From contig OZ020487.1 in assembly GCA_963971405.1 (NCBI GenBank), forward strand, positions 33,155,371 to 33,219,370: DNA of 64,000 nt, in the 5' to 3' direction. The notes under the pieces were generated by a model, which saw only the letters and a program-made list of their open reading frames with translations, ran no database searches and had not been told where the DNA came from. Position numbers and translations under genes: made by a program. This DNA is from Psococerastis gibbosa. Lineage: Eukaryota > Arthropoda > Insecta > Psocodea > Psocidae. Each line of letters begins with the position of its first letter. Position 1 is the stretch's first letter. Below, piece by piece: positions 26,901 to 33,583 of this stretch.

Positions 26901-29725
26901 ATGAATACACCTAGGCCTATCACTGAGGGGCCGAAGAAAATTTTTTTAAAAAATCTGTCTGAAATATTGGGGTTTTAAGCATTTTGAGTAATATATATTT
27001 TTGTGAAAGTACTTGGTCAATATGTTGATTTTGTTCATGATGTCTTTCATGTGAAATAAGCATACCAAGAATTAATTTCCCTTTCGTTATTGTGAATACC
27101 ATGCCTTTTGCCTTCATAACGTCTTTGTCACCAGAAATCCTGGGGGGGGGGGGGGCTACAGGTGCTTCTAGGGGGGGGGGGCTTAGCCCAGGACCCCCCT
27201 ATTTACGCAAATGTTTGGAAGCAGAAGGGTCTTCCCAGGAGAGGAGAAAAATTTGGAAAAAATGGCTTTAAAGTATTGGGGGTTTAAGCATTTTGAGTAA
27301 TATATTTTTTGTGAAAGTACTTGGTCAATATGTTGATTTTTTTCATGTAAAATAAGCATACTAAGATTTAATTTCCCTTGCATTATTGTGGATACTATGC
27401 CTTTAGTCTCCATGACGTCTTTGTCACCAGAAATCCTGGGGGGGGGGGCTACTAGCCAGGACCCCCCTATTTACGTCAATGTTATAGAATGTCGCTTATT
27501 CACTTGTATAAATGGGCTCAAATGTGTAAAGTATAGATATACTAGTAGTATAATAGATAAGTATAGATCATGGGTACAGTAGATATTAAATACTGTATGA
27601 AGCGAGCCTAAAGGTCTGTCTCTTTAGTTTTATCCTGCACCTTGTTTACTTTTTCTATTAACCCACCTCTTCACTCACGATTACTATTTTTTTTCCACTT
27701 TCCTTACCCACTTTTCTAGCTTTTCATGGTTGCGGGTACTCGTTCGGGTTGCTTTTCATTACTTCGTTGTCCTACCTGTCAAACTAGGCAATCTTTGCTA
27801 TCATTTCATTTGTTATGTCACATTGCAGAAAGGTTCTATACTTAATAAAAGCCAATTGAAAGCTTTACATTGTTTTAATTTGATTTTCGGCCATATAACA
27901 TCGTCATCGTACATGAGATCGTGTATATAATTATAATCCCATGTACTAGTAATTCTCTGTTGTGCAATTTCTCAACGAAATTTTGCTTCTGCCATATGAA
28001 ATGAAAGTAAAGTGTAAAGCTATCCCTTGTCGTGGAATGGAATGCAATGGAATGTTTTGTGTTTTATGCTATTACTAAATCCTTAGTACATAATTCTAAC
28101 AAGGTCAGTGGTACTACATTAAGGGCTAATACTGGAGCCTATACTTACTATTATATACAATTAATGTTGCTTCTTGCGCCTATAGTTCGCATCCCTCGAG
28201 ATGACCGTTAACTTGATCCCACAGGATCCCTCAATAAAATATTAAGGGATCGCACGGAAGACAACAAAAATTATGCAAGTGTTTCTGTACATAACCACAG
28301 TAAGTTTATATAATTAAAAAGTCTCTCACAGTCGGTAGACAGATGAATCCGGGCTGATGGGCCGTGATCGATTTGAAAGGACGGTTTCAGATCGACCATG
28401 GCCCATCAGTCCAGATTCTACTGCTTCATCAACCATGGGAATCCGTTCAAATAGAATCTAACAGCGCAAAACAATGGTAGCCTGAGGTTTTTGAGTGACA
28501 GGGCAGTATGCTTATTATGTATTATTTGTAATTGTAGCGTCGCCATTGGCTTCCCCCATGAAAGGATCTCCTGCTCGGACGCCCATGGTCCCTCCTCCGA
28601 TGCACAAGACCCCCGCGTGCGTGGCACTCTATGACTTTGAGGCTGAAAATCCTGGAGAATTGGCCTTCAAGGTACGTTAATCTTAATTTTGTGCCGCAGC
28701 AGCAGACTCCTAGTCAGGAGTAGGCTGGGGAAGATTGACAAGCCAATTTTTCAATGGATGTTATTTACATGCTCGTCAGTATGTAAATAACACGAGGGTG
28801 AATCAAATATGAACTGGCATAATTAGTTTTTACTTCTTTCTAAAAAAATACAGAAATATAAATGAAAGAAATTCTTCTTATGAATGATCACCTCTTTCTA
28901 TAACTTGCACAACGGTTGCACTCTGCTCAGGGATGGCGATCAGACCAATTGGTATTTGCCAAATCTTTGTTTGTTGCTAAAACTGAACTAGTCTGCCATA
29001 CATGACCACTTAATTTACTTAAGTTCTATTCACTACCTGTTAGAAACAAAGTCCGGTTCATATTTCTCATGCCTCATGGGCATTTCTTCCTTTGCACGAG
29101 CAAACTAGTTAATTTTATGATACGTTAAAGCAGTGGCTCCCAACCAGTGACAGTCTGCGAACCACCCCTTACATCTATTATTATTATTATTATTATTTTT
29201 AGCATTATTTTTAGGATAGTTAAGGCTGTCAAGGATATCACTATATTTAGCTTACAGTATGATTTTAATGTACGACAAAGTTAGTGTGAAACTTTGGCAC
29301 GCATGTTTTTTACAAGTGGTGTATTCTCGGCTTTATGATGTTGTTAATAGCAATATCTGCAGGCATTCTCTCGGACCTTTTGCCAAGGTCTCGTGGACCA
29401 CCGGTTGGGAACCACTGAGTATTACCGGCTTATTCACACTATTATGGCTGCAAACTGTGATGCTCTCATTAAACATTGTTGTCAGCTTAAAATATTACCA
29501 TTTGAATTACTTCTCTGCGTGTTTTTTTATTTAAATTGTGAACATTGTATCTTAGTGCTCTGTATAAATGTGACATGTATTTAATTTGTAAAATTTTCAC
29601 TCCAGGAAGGCGATGTGATCACATTAGTTAGCAAAATCGACGATAACTGGTTTGAAGGCACCATCAGTGGCCGCACTGGCTATTTCCCCATCAGCTACGT
29701 CCAAGTTACTCAGGCTCTTCCGTAA
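2910..29725 (+). CDS. EndoA: Endophilin A gene (SH3GL/EndoA family), 5'-incomplete, ten exons in window
   Basis: Endophilin A is a cytosolic BAR-domain protein that binds and curves membranes at endocytic necks and recruits dynamin and synaptojanin through its SH3 domain (family knowledge). The ten exons at 2910-2978, 14366-14582, 15687-15820, 16579-16645, 18808-18997, 20113-20204, 21218-21244, 24640-24726, 28538-28671 and 29606-29725 join in one frame with GT-AG junctions and give 378 residues. Visible hallmarks are EKMGGAEGTKFDEEFMEMER, PNPTARAKMAAVKGISK, SLDDNIKQNFLEPLHHLQ, KKLQGRRLDFDCKRRRQAK and an SH3 domain with ALYDF, ENPGELAFK, NWFEG and GRTGYFP. The short first exon carrying the amphipathic helix H0 (about 16 residues) is not in the window, so the gene starts upstream. 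The linker between BAR and SH3 is divergent and contains a 27-bp microexon. Identification is near certain; exact isoforms are not. Confidence 0.96.
3065..3124. repeat. Harbinger-like MITE terminal fragment
   Basis: The strings gtctgctaccacgt and gttggtggaatccccgcc repeat the right end of the element at 49320-49380. Only the outer terminal part is present. Confidence 0.6.
3125..3345 (-). repeat. Degenerate LINE 3' fragment
   Basis: The complement of ttatgtgcccgaaccattgc reads like the RRxQWFGH motif near the C-terminus of LINE reverse transcriptases, and the flanking text is colinear with the same region of the full copy at 8136-8552. The frame is destroyed. Confidence 0.55.
3910..4326 (-). 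pseudogene. LINE RNase H tail fragment
   Basis: The minus strand encodes FRTITGHDLLASHLHRIGIL, SPDCVLCGSTPMAASHLKDC and P. This TGH-x-HLxRIG-CxxC-HxxxxCP pattern is typical of the C-terminal segment after RNase H in Jockey/I/R1-type LINEs. About 138 codons are open. It is an isolated 3' fragment in an endophilin intron. Confidence 0.7.
5160..5322 (+). repeat. Dispersed repeat, ggttcctgggacctcaaaac family
   Basis: The strings cgatgaacagacatacagat, ggttcctgggacctcaaaac and tgaattggaaagc recur in order at 63165-63345 (plus) and 63885-64000 (minus). Confidence 0.65.
6150..6310. repeat. ccgatcggtgtta-related repeat, partial
   Basis: The strings tgtcagtgatggtcacatgc and tgtgaaatttgactttgcgc match the right half of 39205-39440. 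Confidence 0.45.
6780..7190 (-). repeat. Probable degenerate LINE 3' fragment
   Basis: The complement has scattered phrases like LINE C-ends (ttcctcatcacatggccgaa around 6945). No open frame remains. The evidence is only loose similarity to the other fragments here. Confidence 0.3.
7257..7684. mobile_element. PIF/Harbinger-like MITE with MADF-like N-terminal coding remnant
   Basis: This 428-bp element has terminal inverted repeats starting ggcgggtattccacatacg that are identical over about 60 bp, with TAA on both sides (7254-7256 and 7685-7687), the target duplication expected for PIF/Harbinger. Inside, an ATG at 7397 opens MASWDMTSTTILIDFFKKNA followed by FLYKNYNKV and a stop, which resembles the first helices of a MADF/Myb-like domain. 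Confidence 0.8.
8136..8552 (-). pseudogene. LINE C-terminal region
   Basis: This stretch encodes CETWTIADKELKKLEAFEMW, CYRRMLRISWRD and GRPKKEFMDQVKEDAG, the usual C-end of RTE-like elements, and stops at 8136. The 3' UTR probably extends a few tens of bases further left. Confidence 0.85.
8530..9537 (-). pseudogene. LINE reverse transcriptase domain
   Basis: The 335-codon frame holds the RT palm with catalytic FADD (FADDIALIADD), DLEKAFD and RQGCSLSPALFNIY. It ends at a frameshift just before the conserved GCETWTIAD stretch. Confidence 0.9.
9521..9958 (-). pseudogene. LINE linker region upstream of the reverse transcriptase
   Basis: This stretch encodes a charged linker (AKECYYQEKCLEIEEHMAKG) and the start of the RT domain (KLKAKKAPGVDNIPAELLKK). 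It is continuous with the endonuclease part except for a frameshift and a stop. Confidence 0.8.
10146..11213 (-). pseudogene. LINE endonuclease domain
   Basis: This open stretch carries a Lys/Arg-rich leader (about 70 residues) and an exonuclease-endonuclease-phosphatase fold with WNVR, AEMRW, GDWNA and SDHN motifs. The frame leaves the element's true frame near 10230, so the last 25 residues are out of frame. Confidence 0.85.
11214..11430 (-). repeat. LINE 5' leader
   Basis: Upstream of the LINE start on the minus strand lies GC-richer sequence with short self-complementary runs (aactaaccccgaaggcgg). It is probably the short 5' UTR of the element. Its upstream end is not defined. Confidence 0.5.
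11845..12008 (+). repeat. tRNA-derived SINE, gtggtagcgtgc family
   Basis: Box A-like ggtggtagcgtgcttgtac and a box B-like cggtcggagacgtgtcg are followed by gcgattgaagaggttaatcg and an AT-rich tail. Other copies are 16075-16230 (minus), 58590-58732 (plus) and partial ones at 31800-31870 and 55684-55738. Confidence 0.65.
12290..12370. repeat. Hairpin MITE half, gcttgaaaagt family
   Basis: The string aagaatactgcacggtgccg followed by gaatgcattt is one arm of the family. The other arm is missing. Confidence 0.45.
12410..12495 (+). repeat. Retroelement 3' end with CTTT tail
   Basis: The string aattcgcacatatggaaaat followed by aaagacaattttctttcttt ends in a CTTT run. The same end occurs at 58300-58385 (plus), 26283-26350 (minus) and 36783-36860 (minus). 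Confidence 0.6.
12590..12730. repeat. ccgatcggtgtta MITE copy
   Basis: The string gtatgtggccgtagctaact on the left and gtggccgatcggtgttagtg on the right are the two arms of the family in 46228-46436, with a short centre. Confidence 0.55.
13755..13985 (+). repeat. tRNA-like SINE copy
   Basis: The sequence caggaacagtccagttggtt (box A-like) and gaggttcgagactcgacata (box B-like) is followed by aatagggtaccttacctt. A colinear copy is at 14800-14990. Confidence 0.55.
14366..14582 (+). CDS. EndoA: Endophilin A exon (N-BAR)
   Basis: The acceptor ttctttgcag and donor gtgaga bound 217 bp that continue KTDVIYELVEELQ, PNPTARAKMAAVKGISK and TYGKKLGDD. This is the most conserved part of BAR helix 1 and the central insert. 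It ends in phase 1. Confidence 0.95.
14800..14990 (+). repeat. tRNA-like SINE copy
   Basis: The strings aggaatagtctagttggtag, taggctcgagactcggcata and atgggtaccttaccttta are in the same order as at 13755-13985. Confidence 0.55.
15687..15820 (+). CDS. EndoA: Endophilin A exon (BAR helix 2)
   Basis: This 134-bp exon completes a split glycine codon and encodes TAMVEMGEYMKQMADVKYSL followed by the DDNIKQNFLEPLHHLQ stretch typical of endophilin BAR domains. The acceptor is ttattgtag and the donor is gtaagc. It ends in phase 0 after KEVM. Confidence 0.95.
16075..16230 (-). repeat. tRNA-derived SINE, gtggtagcgtgc family
   Basis: The complement reads through the same box A, box B and gaagaggt(c/t)aatcggata tail as 11845-12008. 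It lies in the endophilin intron after 15820. Confidence 0.65.
16579..16645 (+). CDS. EndoA: Endophilin A exon (BAR helix 2 basic stretch)
   Basis: This 67-bp exon encodes HHRKKLQGRRLDFDCKRRRQ and then AK, an almost invariant endophilin segment whose basic residues line the membrane-facing side. The acceptor is tttttag, the donor is gtaagt, and it ends in phase 1. Confidence 0.95.
17450..17565. repeat. ccgatcggtgtta MITE copy
   Basis: Inverted arms taacaccaattagccacagt and aactgtggccgatcggtgtta flank about 20 bp of spacer. Confidence 0.65.
18175..18565. repeat. Foldback element in an endophilin intron
   Basis: Arms aaatttggctcatgtaagtc...agaagactacttcgtgcatc (18270-18312) and atgatgtatgaagtagtctt...ttacatgagccaaat (18440-18480) are inverted. 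The ends (ttaggaggattcgtagaaa and tttctacgtagcatgtcctc) also pair. Confidence 0.65.
18600..18740 (-). repeat. SINE fragment, same family as 30384-30514
   Basis: The string gggcatcgaacccactatct followed by acgcctaaccgggg is the complement of the box B region, and accaaagttaagttgatgtc matches the tail. Confidence 0.55.
18808..18997 (+). CDS. EndoA: Endophilin A exon (BAR helix 3)
   Basis: This 190-bp exon encodes DEEIKPAEEKFEESLALAQM and continues through the FNLFENEVEQVSQL helix to MVETMNEK. It is noticeably GC-rich compared with its AT-rich surroundings. It starts after ctttcag, ends in phase 2, and the donor is gtaagt. Confidence 0.95.
20030..20095. repeat. ccgatcggtgtta MITE, single arm next to an endophilin acceptor
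   Basis: The string agcattttgatgtgtgtgcc followed by cgccgattagccaaaattat is the left arm of the family. It ends about 20 bp before the exon at 20113. Confidence 0.55.
20113..20204 (+). CDS. EndoA: Endophilin A exon (end of BAR, start of linker)
   Basis: This 92-bp exon encodes REEAVNRPKPEFIPRTLADL and GLDPIPDGLT, the conserved end of the BAR domain before the variable linker. The acceptor tttttcag sits only about 20 bp after a truncated MITE. The donor is gtaata, phase 1. Confidence 0.93.
20286..20800. mobile_element. MITE with about 35-bp terminal inverted repeats
   Basis: The left end aggggtcttcacagtgttcg and the complement of the right end (aggggtcttcacggtgttgg) match for about 35 bp, through gtgttatcgagtta. 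The flanks are both AT-rich (att), so the duplication is short or ambiguous. The 515-bp interior has no long frame. It lies in the intron before the endophilin microexon. Confidence 0.75.
21218..21244 (+). CDS. EndoA: Endophilin A 27-bp linker microexon
   Basis: Between the acceptor tgtccctag and the donor gtaagt lie 27 bp that complete a split E codon and encode PGYPSMME. The flanking exons are both phase 1, so skipping this exon keeps the frame. It is therefore a plausible optional (cassette) microexon in the linker. It is inferred from splice signals and phase only. Confidence 0.7.
22052..22347. mobile_element. MITE, cccggtacacacgatc family
   Basis: The left end cccggtacacacgatc and the complement of the right end (ccccgtacacggacgatc) pair, and weaker complementarity (aacaaatgg...) continues inward for about 90 bp. 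Related sequence occurs at 36342-36560, 43395-43560 and 60580-60834. Confidence 0.65.
22386..22620. mobile_element. Tc1/mariner-like MITE with TA duplication
   Basis: The arms cagtattgatcataaatcct and, inverted, cagtattggtcataaatcct extend through ggaacaaacacgtttatggc for about 50 bp. TA flanks both ends (22384-22385 and 22621-22622). Length is 235 bp with no coding frame of its own. Confidence 0.8.
24640..24726 (+). CDS. EndoA: Endophilin A linker exon
   Basis: This 87-bp exon follows ggcacgcag and encodes RSSTNATPVHSKPSHLELMS then GGGQPRSTN. The donor is gtatgc. The linker is not conserved between species, so the call rests on phase compatibility (1 to 1), GC-rich composition and splice signals. 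It is also frame-neutral if skipped. Confidence 0.8.
24976..25085. mobile_element. Hairpin MITE, gcttgaaaagt family
   Basis: Arms around ggatggcaccgccg and cggcggtgccgtgcagtatt pair about a tgcat centre, as in 41985-42116. The outer part ends ttttcaaccgatgatggg. Confidence 0.65.
25146..25700. repeat. Inverted-repeat element with a MITE nested inside
   Basis: The left end cacaggtaagcttgggtcct and the right end aggacccaaacttacctgtg are inverted over about 24 bp. Inside it, 25266-25466 has its own inverted ends (gttaatagctattagaggg, and cctctaatgactattaac), so the outer element is interrupted. Confidence 0.6.
25266..25466. mobile_element. MITE with about 70-bp inverted repeats
   Basis: Arms gcctgatgtgttaatagcta...cagtcatcgaacaat and attgtccgatgactgtg...tagtcattaacac are inverted, with agggcggagcc next to the centre on both sides. 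Confidence 0.65.
25750..25865. mobile_element. Hairpin MITE, gcttgaaaagt family
   Basis: Arms aaatactgcacggcaccgtc and tgtggtgccttccagtatta are inverted around atgcattgt. The outer segments (gtttggaaagtctag, ctagacttttgtag) also pair. Confidence 0.65.
26283..26350 (-). repeat. Retroelement 3' end with CTTT tail
   Basis: The complement gives gcgaatt...gaaaataaagtcaattttc ending in (tttc)n. Same family as 12410-12495. Confidence 0.6.
26671..27481. mobile_element. G-rich hAT-like element with internal tandem repeats
   Basis: The ends cattggcgtaaat and atttacgtcaatg form inverted repeats. The 8-bp TTATAGAA lies directly outside both (26663-26670 and 27482-27489), a perfect hAT-length target duplication. 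The inside contains two near copies of a 250-300 bp unit (26900-27200 and 27200-27470), each with a poly-G run and a partial right end (cctatttacgcaaatg near 27198). No transposase is seen. Confidence 0.8.
28335..28435. repeat. Hairpin repeat, gaatccgggctgatg family
   Basis: Arms gatgaatccgggctgatggg and cccatcagtccagattctac are inverted around a 45-bp loop. A second copy lies at 30855-30930. Confidence 0.6.
28538..28671 (+). CDS. EndoA: Endophilin A exon (proline-rich linker and first half of SH3)
   Basis: This 134-bp exon after ttgtag encodes a linker with SPLASPMKGSPARTP, then ACVALYDFEAENPGELAFK, the start of the SH3 domain including the ALYDF motif. The donor is gtacgt, phase 0. Confidence 0.95.
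29606..29725 (+). CDS. EndoA: Endophilin A terminal coding exon (second half of SH3)
   Basis: After ctccag the exon encodes EGDVITLVSKIDDNWFEGTI, SGRTGYFPISYVQVTQALP and a TAA stop at 29723-29725. Length and ending agree with endophilin C-termini. The stop overlaps a possible donor (ccGTAAGAt), so an isoform that splices over the stop cannot be excluded. Confidence 0.94.
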   Translation, partial: EGDVITLVSKIDDNWFEGTISGRTGYFPISYVQVTQALP

Positions 29726-29804
29726 GATGCCCAATTCATCGCTGTCCTCGTAAGTTAAACATTGTATTTCAGTGACAGTGACTTATTTTAGCTAGATTTT
29801 AACA

Positions 29805-30095
29805 GAATTATAGGCATACAAGGGAATAGTACAGCAGATATAGTGGCCAAAAAAGATGTAACCCCTTGGCCTACCGCCATTTTACTTGACGTGTGTAACG
29901 TTATCAAGCGAGAAATGGCAGGCCACATGGTGAGACCACCAAAGAACTGTAAAAAACTCAATGCTCTCATAACATAAATAATTGAGGACTGACAAACTTC
30001 TAATTGCCCGAATCGCGCAGAAGAGACTACCCTAACTTGTCTGCGCATCAGACTCACTCGCCTTACCCACGGATATTTAATGTCTGGAATTCAAC
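29805..30095 (+). pseudogene. LINE RNase H fragment downstream of endophilin
   Basis: The plus strand encodes GIQGNSTADIVAKK, the GN-x-x-AD motif of RNase H, then after two stops RLTRLTHGYLM, which matches the end of Jockey/I-type LINE ORF2. It begins about 80 bp after the endophilin stop. Confidence 0.65.
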
Positions 30096-30383
30096 ACACC
30101 AGCCGGCGCATTTCCTCAAAAGCGTACTAACCTATTTCAAATTAAAAATTATTGAATAGAGACAACTTTATTTATTTCAATTTCCACTGAGCTATATACT
30201 ATGTTTTCCAAGTAAGTGTACGAGTCCTTGTCTTTGCCAATATGAGGAAGTGTGGAGTACAGTAATAGTGTTGATGACAAAGTGACCCTCAAGGCATAAC
30301 GGATAAGAATTATGTTACTGTGCATCAGCGCACGGCGGCAAGGCTTAACTCGAATTTAGTAAAAATTAGAGGATATGGAAAAC

Positions 30384-30514
30384 ACTGGACTTGGCGGGAT
30401 GCGAACCTACGATCTACGCCTAACCGGGGTGTCGTCTTGGGGCTTGTGGTCCAGCGGTTAAGATGACGCCCCGATTAGGCGTAGATAGTGGGTTCGAATC
30501 CCGCCAAACCCAGT
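30384..30514. repeat. Head-to-head tRNA-derived SINE pair
   Basis: The right copy (plus, from 30438) has a tRNA-like box A (tggtccagcggttaagat) and box B (gggttcgaatccc). The left copy (minus) is its inverted partner over about 55 bp. Flanking accaaagttaatttaatgtc also occurs at 18700. Neither is a real tRNA, because acceptor-stem pairing and anticodon arm are not convincing. Confidence 0.7.
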
Positions 30515-30854
30515 TTTTTCATATTACCTCTTCAACCAAAGTTAATTTAATGTCAGTGTAATACATACCATATAATGTATAATGTAACGAACGTATGAAT
30601 ATTTCAGCGTGTGCCGAAAGACGGGATTTCAAGCCAACTATATACCTCTCCTTTCGTTTGGCTGTCTTCTTCCAGCTTCATGTCACAACTTCAAGTCACC
30701 GTTACTGCCACACCCTATCCACTCACAGTCACTGCACTTTAATATTTCACTCAAAATATGCCATCAGCAGCCAGTTCATGTTTACCATAAATTGTACGAT
30801 TTCTTAAACATACATTTCCCACTGTAATTTCAAAGGCTTTCATGGCCGGAGTCT

Positions 30855-30930
30855 GATGATGTAGCTGTAGAATCCGGGCTGATGTTGACGAAACGCTTGC
30901 AAGTTCAGCCCGGATTCTACTGCTTCATAA
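30855..30930. repeat. Hairpin repeat, gaatccgggctgatg family
   Basis: Arms gtagaatccgggctga and cagcccggattctac are inverted around a gttgacgaaacgcttgc loop. Confidence 0.6.
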
Positions 30931-31799
30931 TGGTTTCCCACAATTAACTATTATAGTAAGTGGTTGCACTGATGCAGCTTAATGGTTAGTTGGCTGCTAA
31001 GCAATCATTGTATTGCATTTAACAGATAATGATATTAACTTAAATTTTATTATTTTTTTGGTACTTCATTGATTTTTCTTCGGTGGCTCTCTGAGTATTA
31101 TGCTGTTTTATTAATTAACTAAGAATTGAAACTAGCATACTATGCAAAATATTCCATTGTAGGTACTTCACACCATGTCACTCCATTTAATGACCATCCC
31201 TGGTACTGCATGTTGATGCGTCCTACACATTTTTGGCGGGAAATAGCCTAGTTCCGATGGATTTTTATTTTTACTTTATTGTATTGCGTTTGATTTATTA
31301 TACCTACCAGGAGGCTAGTGTATTTATAATGAAAGTCACAAATGTTTTCTATACCAACGAACCTTTCAGTATCATGGAGCTAGAGAGCTGTCGACTTTAT
31401 TTTTTTATTATTTTCGACTCCTTGTTTTTTCCGCTATTGGTAAAACAAAATGTAAGTTCTGTACATAATTTTTGCATTTTAGAATGACTTATGTATTTAG
31501 ATATGTTGTGGTGCATTTCGTATGATTAGAATCGCGGGAAGATTCATGTCATTAGTGCCATTTAGTTTCTTATCATTTGTACTGTGTACATAATTTTATG
31601 TTTGAATGTATACTTCGTTTTTGTTTTTTCGTTATACTTAGAGCATCACTGTCTTTTTTCGTCAATTGTTGAATTTGTGTGTGTGAATATTGTGTGTCTT
31701 GTAAGAGTTTTGAAAACCCCCAGTTGGCTGTGGAGTATTTTGGGTTTTAGTCGTTCTGTAACGCACCTTTGGAGATGCTCGCCTATGTAATTCCAGCTT

Positions 31800-31870
31800 G
31801 GCGGCGTTGAGCTGTTTTGTAGGTAATACCTGTGAGTTACGACAGGTCTCCGATTGCACAGTACCAATAC
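31800..31870 (-). repeat. SINE fragment, gtggtagcgtgc family
   Basis: The string gagttacgacaggtctccga is the complement of the box B region of 11845-12008. Confidence 0.45.
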
Positions 31871-33527
31871 GTTGCCGGCTATGCCATCGGTGGCCACTAT
31901 AGGTGGATTAACACTGTAGAAAACGTAATCCTCACCTGCCAGTCTTATTAGTTTCTTCTCAATAGCCCAGTCGATGGCTCTAGCATTCCTCACTTACACA
32001 TGCGCATAAGACAGGCCAGGAAATAAATAAATCACTTCCAAATATTTAGTGAACAAGGATTTCCCATGTATTTTTGACGAAATTATTTAACATTATACCT
32101 GCCAAGAATTCAGGCTCGACAAATAAATCAGCTGGATTTTAACATCAACACATTTTATTTCATTACAATTTCCTGACTACTCCTCTCGCAGTCTAGCTCG
32201 CTTTCTGTCTGTTTCTTATTTCTTCATCGTACAATAATTCACGATTATCATATTTTATTATAGTTATGATTCTGCTTTTTCATTGAAGGCAACTGACTTC
32301 TTTTAGGACTGGTAGAGATTTTTGAATGATTTAAATGTTGGGGCGTGTTAATACTTCTATGATATCATGTTGTTGGGTTTATCAATTCATGCATTTTCTA
32401 AGCTATTGAGATTTTTCCTGAAAAATAGATGTTGTGTACGCATGTTCAATATTGTAAGCGAATGCATCAAGCTCTTGTTGAAGGGGCCTTAAAGGAATTC
32501 TGGGTAATATTGAGTTTCGTTTAGTGCTTAGTATGTATTCATTAACGAGCGGTGCATTTTTTATTTTTTTTATCATTATCCTTTTAAACAATGAAAATTT
32601 ATATTATCGAAAATGTAACCGATCAAGCAATATTATTGTCTGTCCGGAAAATGGAATATAAACTTGTAGCCGGTTTAGTTGTAGGCAGCTAAAAAGCACA
32701 CTACACTCTAGATTATGGTACTCTTAATTTTAAAAGACAACATTTCTTGCCTAGATATTGGGATACTCATAGTTTCTAATTGTTACCAATAACACGTAGA
32801 TTTTTTAATTTTGGTGTAAATATTGTTAAACTTTTAAGAAAGTCTATTCGTAAGTTCTTATTAGCTCAAAACTATTGGCAGTTTAAAACAGCAACCATTA
32901 CCCCCATGCTCATTCAATATGCAAAGGGTCAATTTCTATTCTTAATAAAATTTCGAATACACGATATTAACCGACCGACTGAAATTTGTCGGTCTCGGTG
33001 AGAACTAATAATTTTGTCGTATGGAGAAAGCACTGCTTTCACAATTATGTAGTATTTACAATTTGAGACTATTTTATTTTATTTAACCTATCCAGACTAC
33101 TTTTTTGTAGCTTGGAGTGCCTATAGTTTATTTTTATGCTTCTTTATTATTTTTAGGTGCCTTGTATTGTCATTTGTGAAGCCTCTATTACATTGAATAG
33201 ACTGATGGCTTGAACAATAATTTCGGTATATACAAAACGGAATTTCAGACAGTCAAATTCTGTATATTTAATGGAATTACAAGTTTTAAGGCAGAGATTT
33301 CATAATTGTAGTTTGTCAACTATTATTATTAAATTAATTATACCTCGTTTCACAAAGCACTTTGCATTCCAAAAATATTTTGCTTACATTTTTAACAATG
33401 AGAATCAGTTAACTTGGAGCCCCGTAATAACATTTCTCTAAAAAAACACGATAAAGTGTTAATACTGGTTTTATACATTAGTATTAATTCAGTTTAGTGA
33501 ATAGCTATAGTTATTATTATAGAAAGT

Positions 33528-33583
33528 CATTGTGAATAAAAAATAACTAATTAGTTTTACTATGTTATTTTTTATTCGCAATG
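33528..33583. repeat. Short 20-bp hairpin
   Basis: The arms cattgtgaataaaaaataac and gttattttttattcgcaatg pair with one mismatch around a 16-base loop, downstream of endophilin. Confidence 0.6.

Noticed and set aside
26920-27413. Two related minus-strand frames (65 and 76 codons)
   Set aside because: Their similarity comes from the internal duplication of the hAT-like element. No domain is recognised and they read into G runs.
30438-30514. Possible tRNA gene with good box A and box B
   Set aside because: An inverted copy sits next to it, related fragments are dispersed, and the acceptor stem and anticodon arm are poor. It fits a tRNA-derived SINE.
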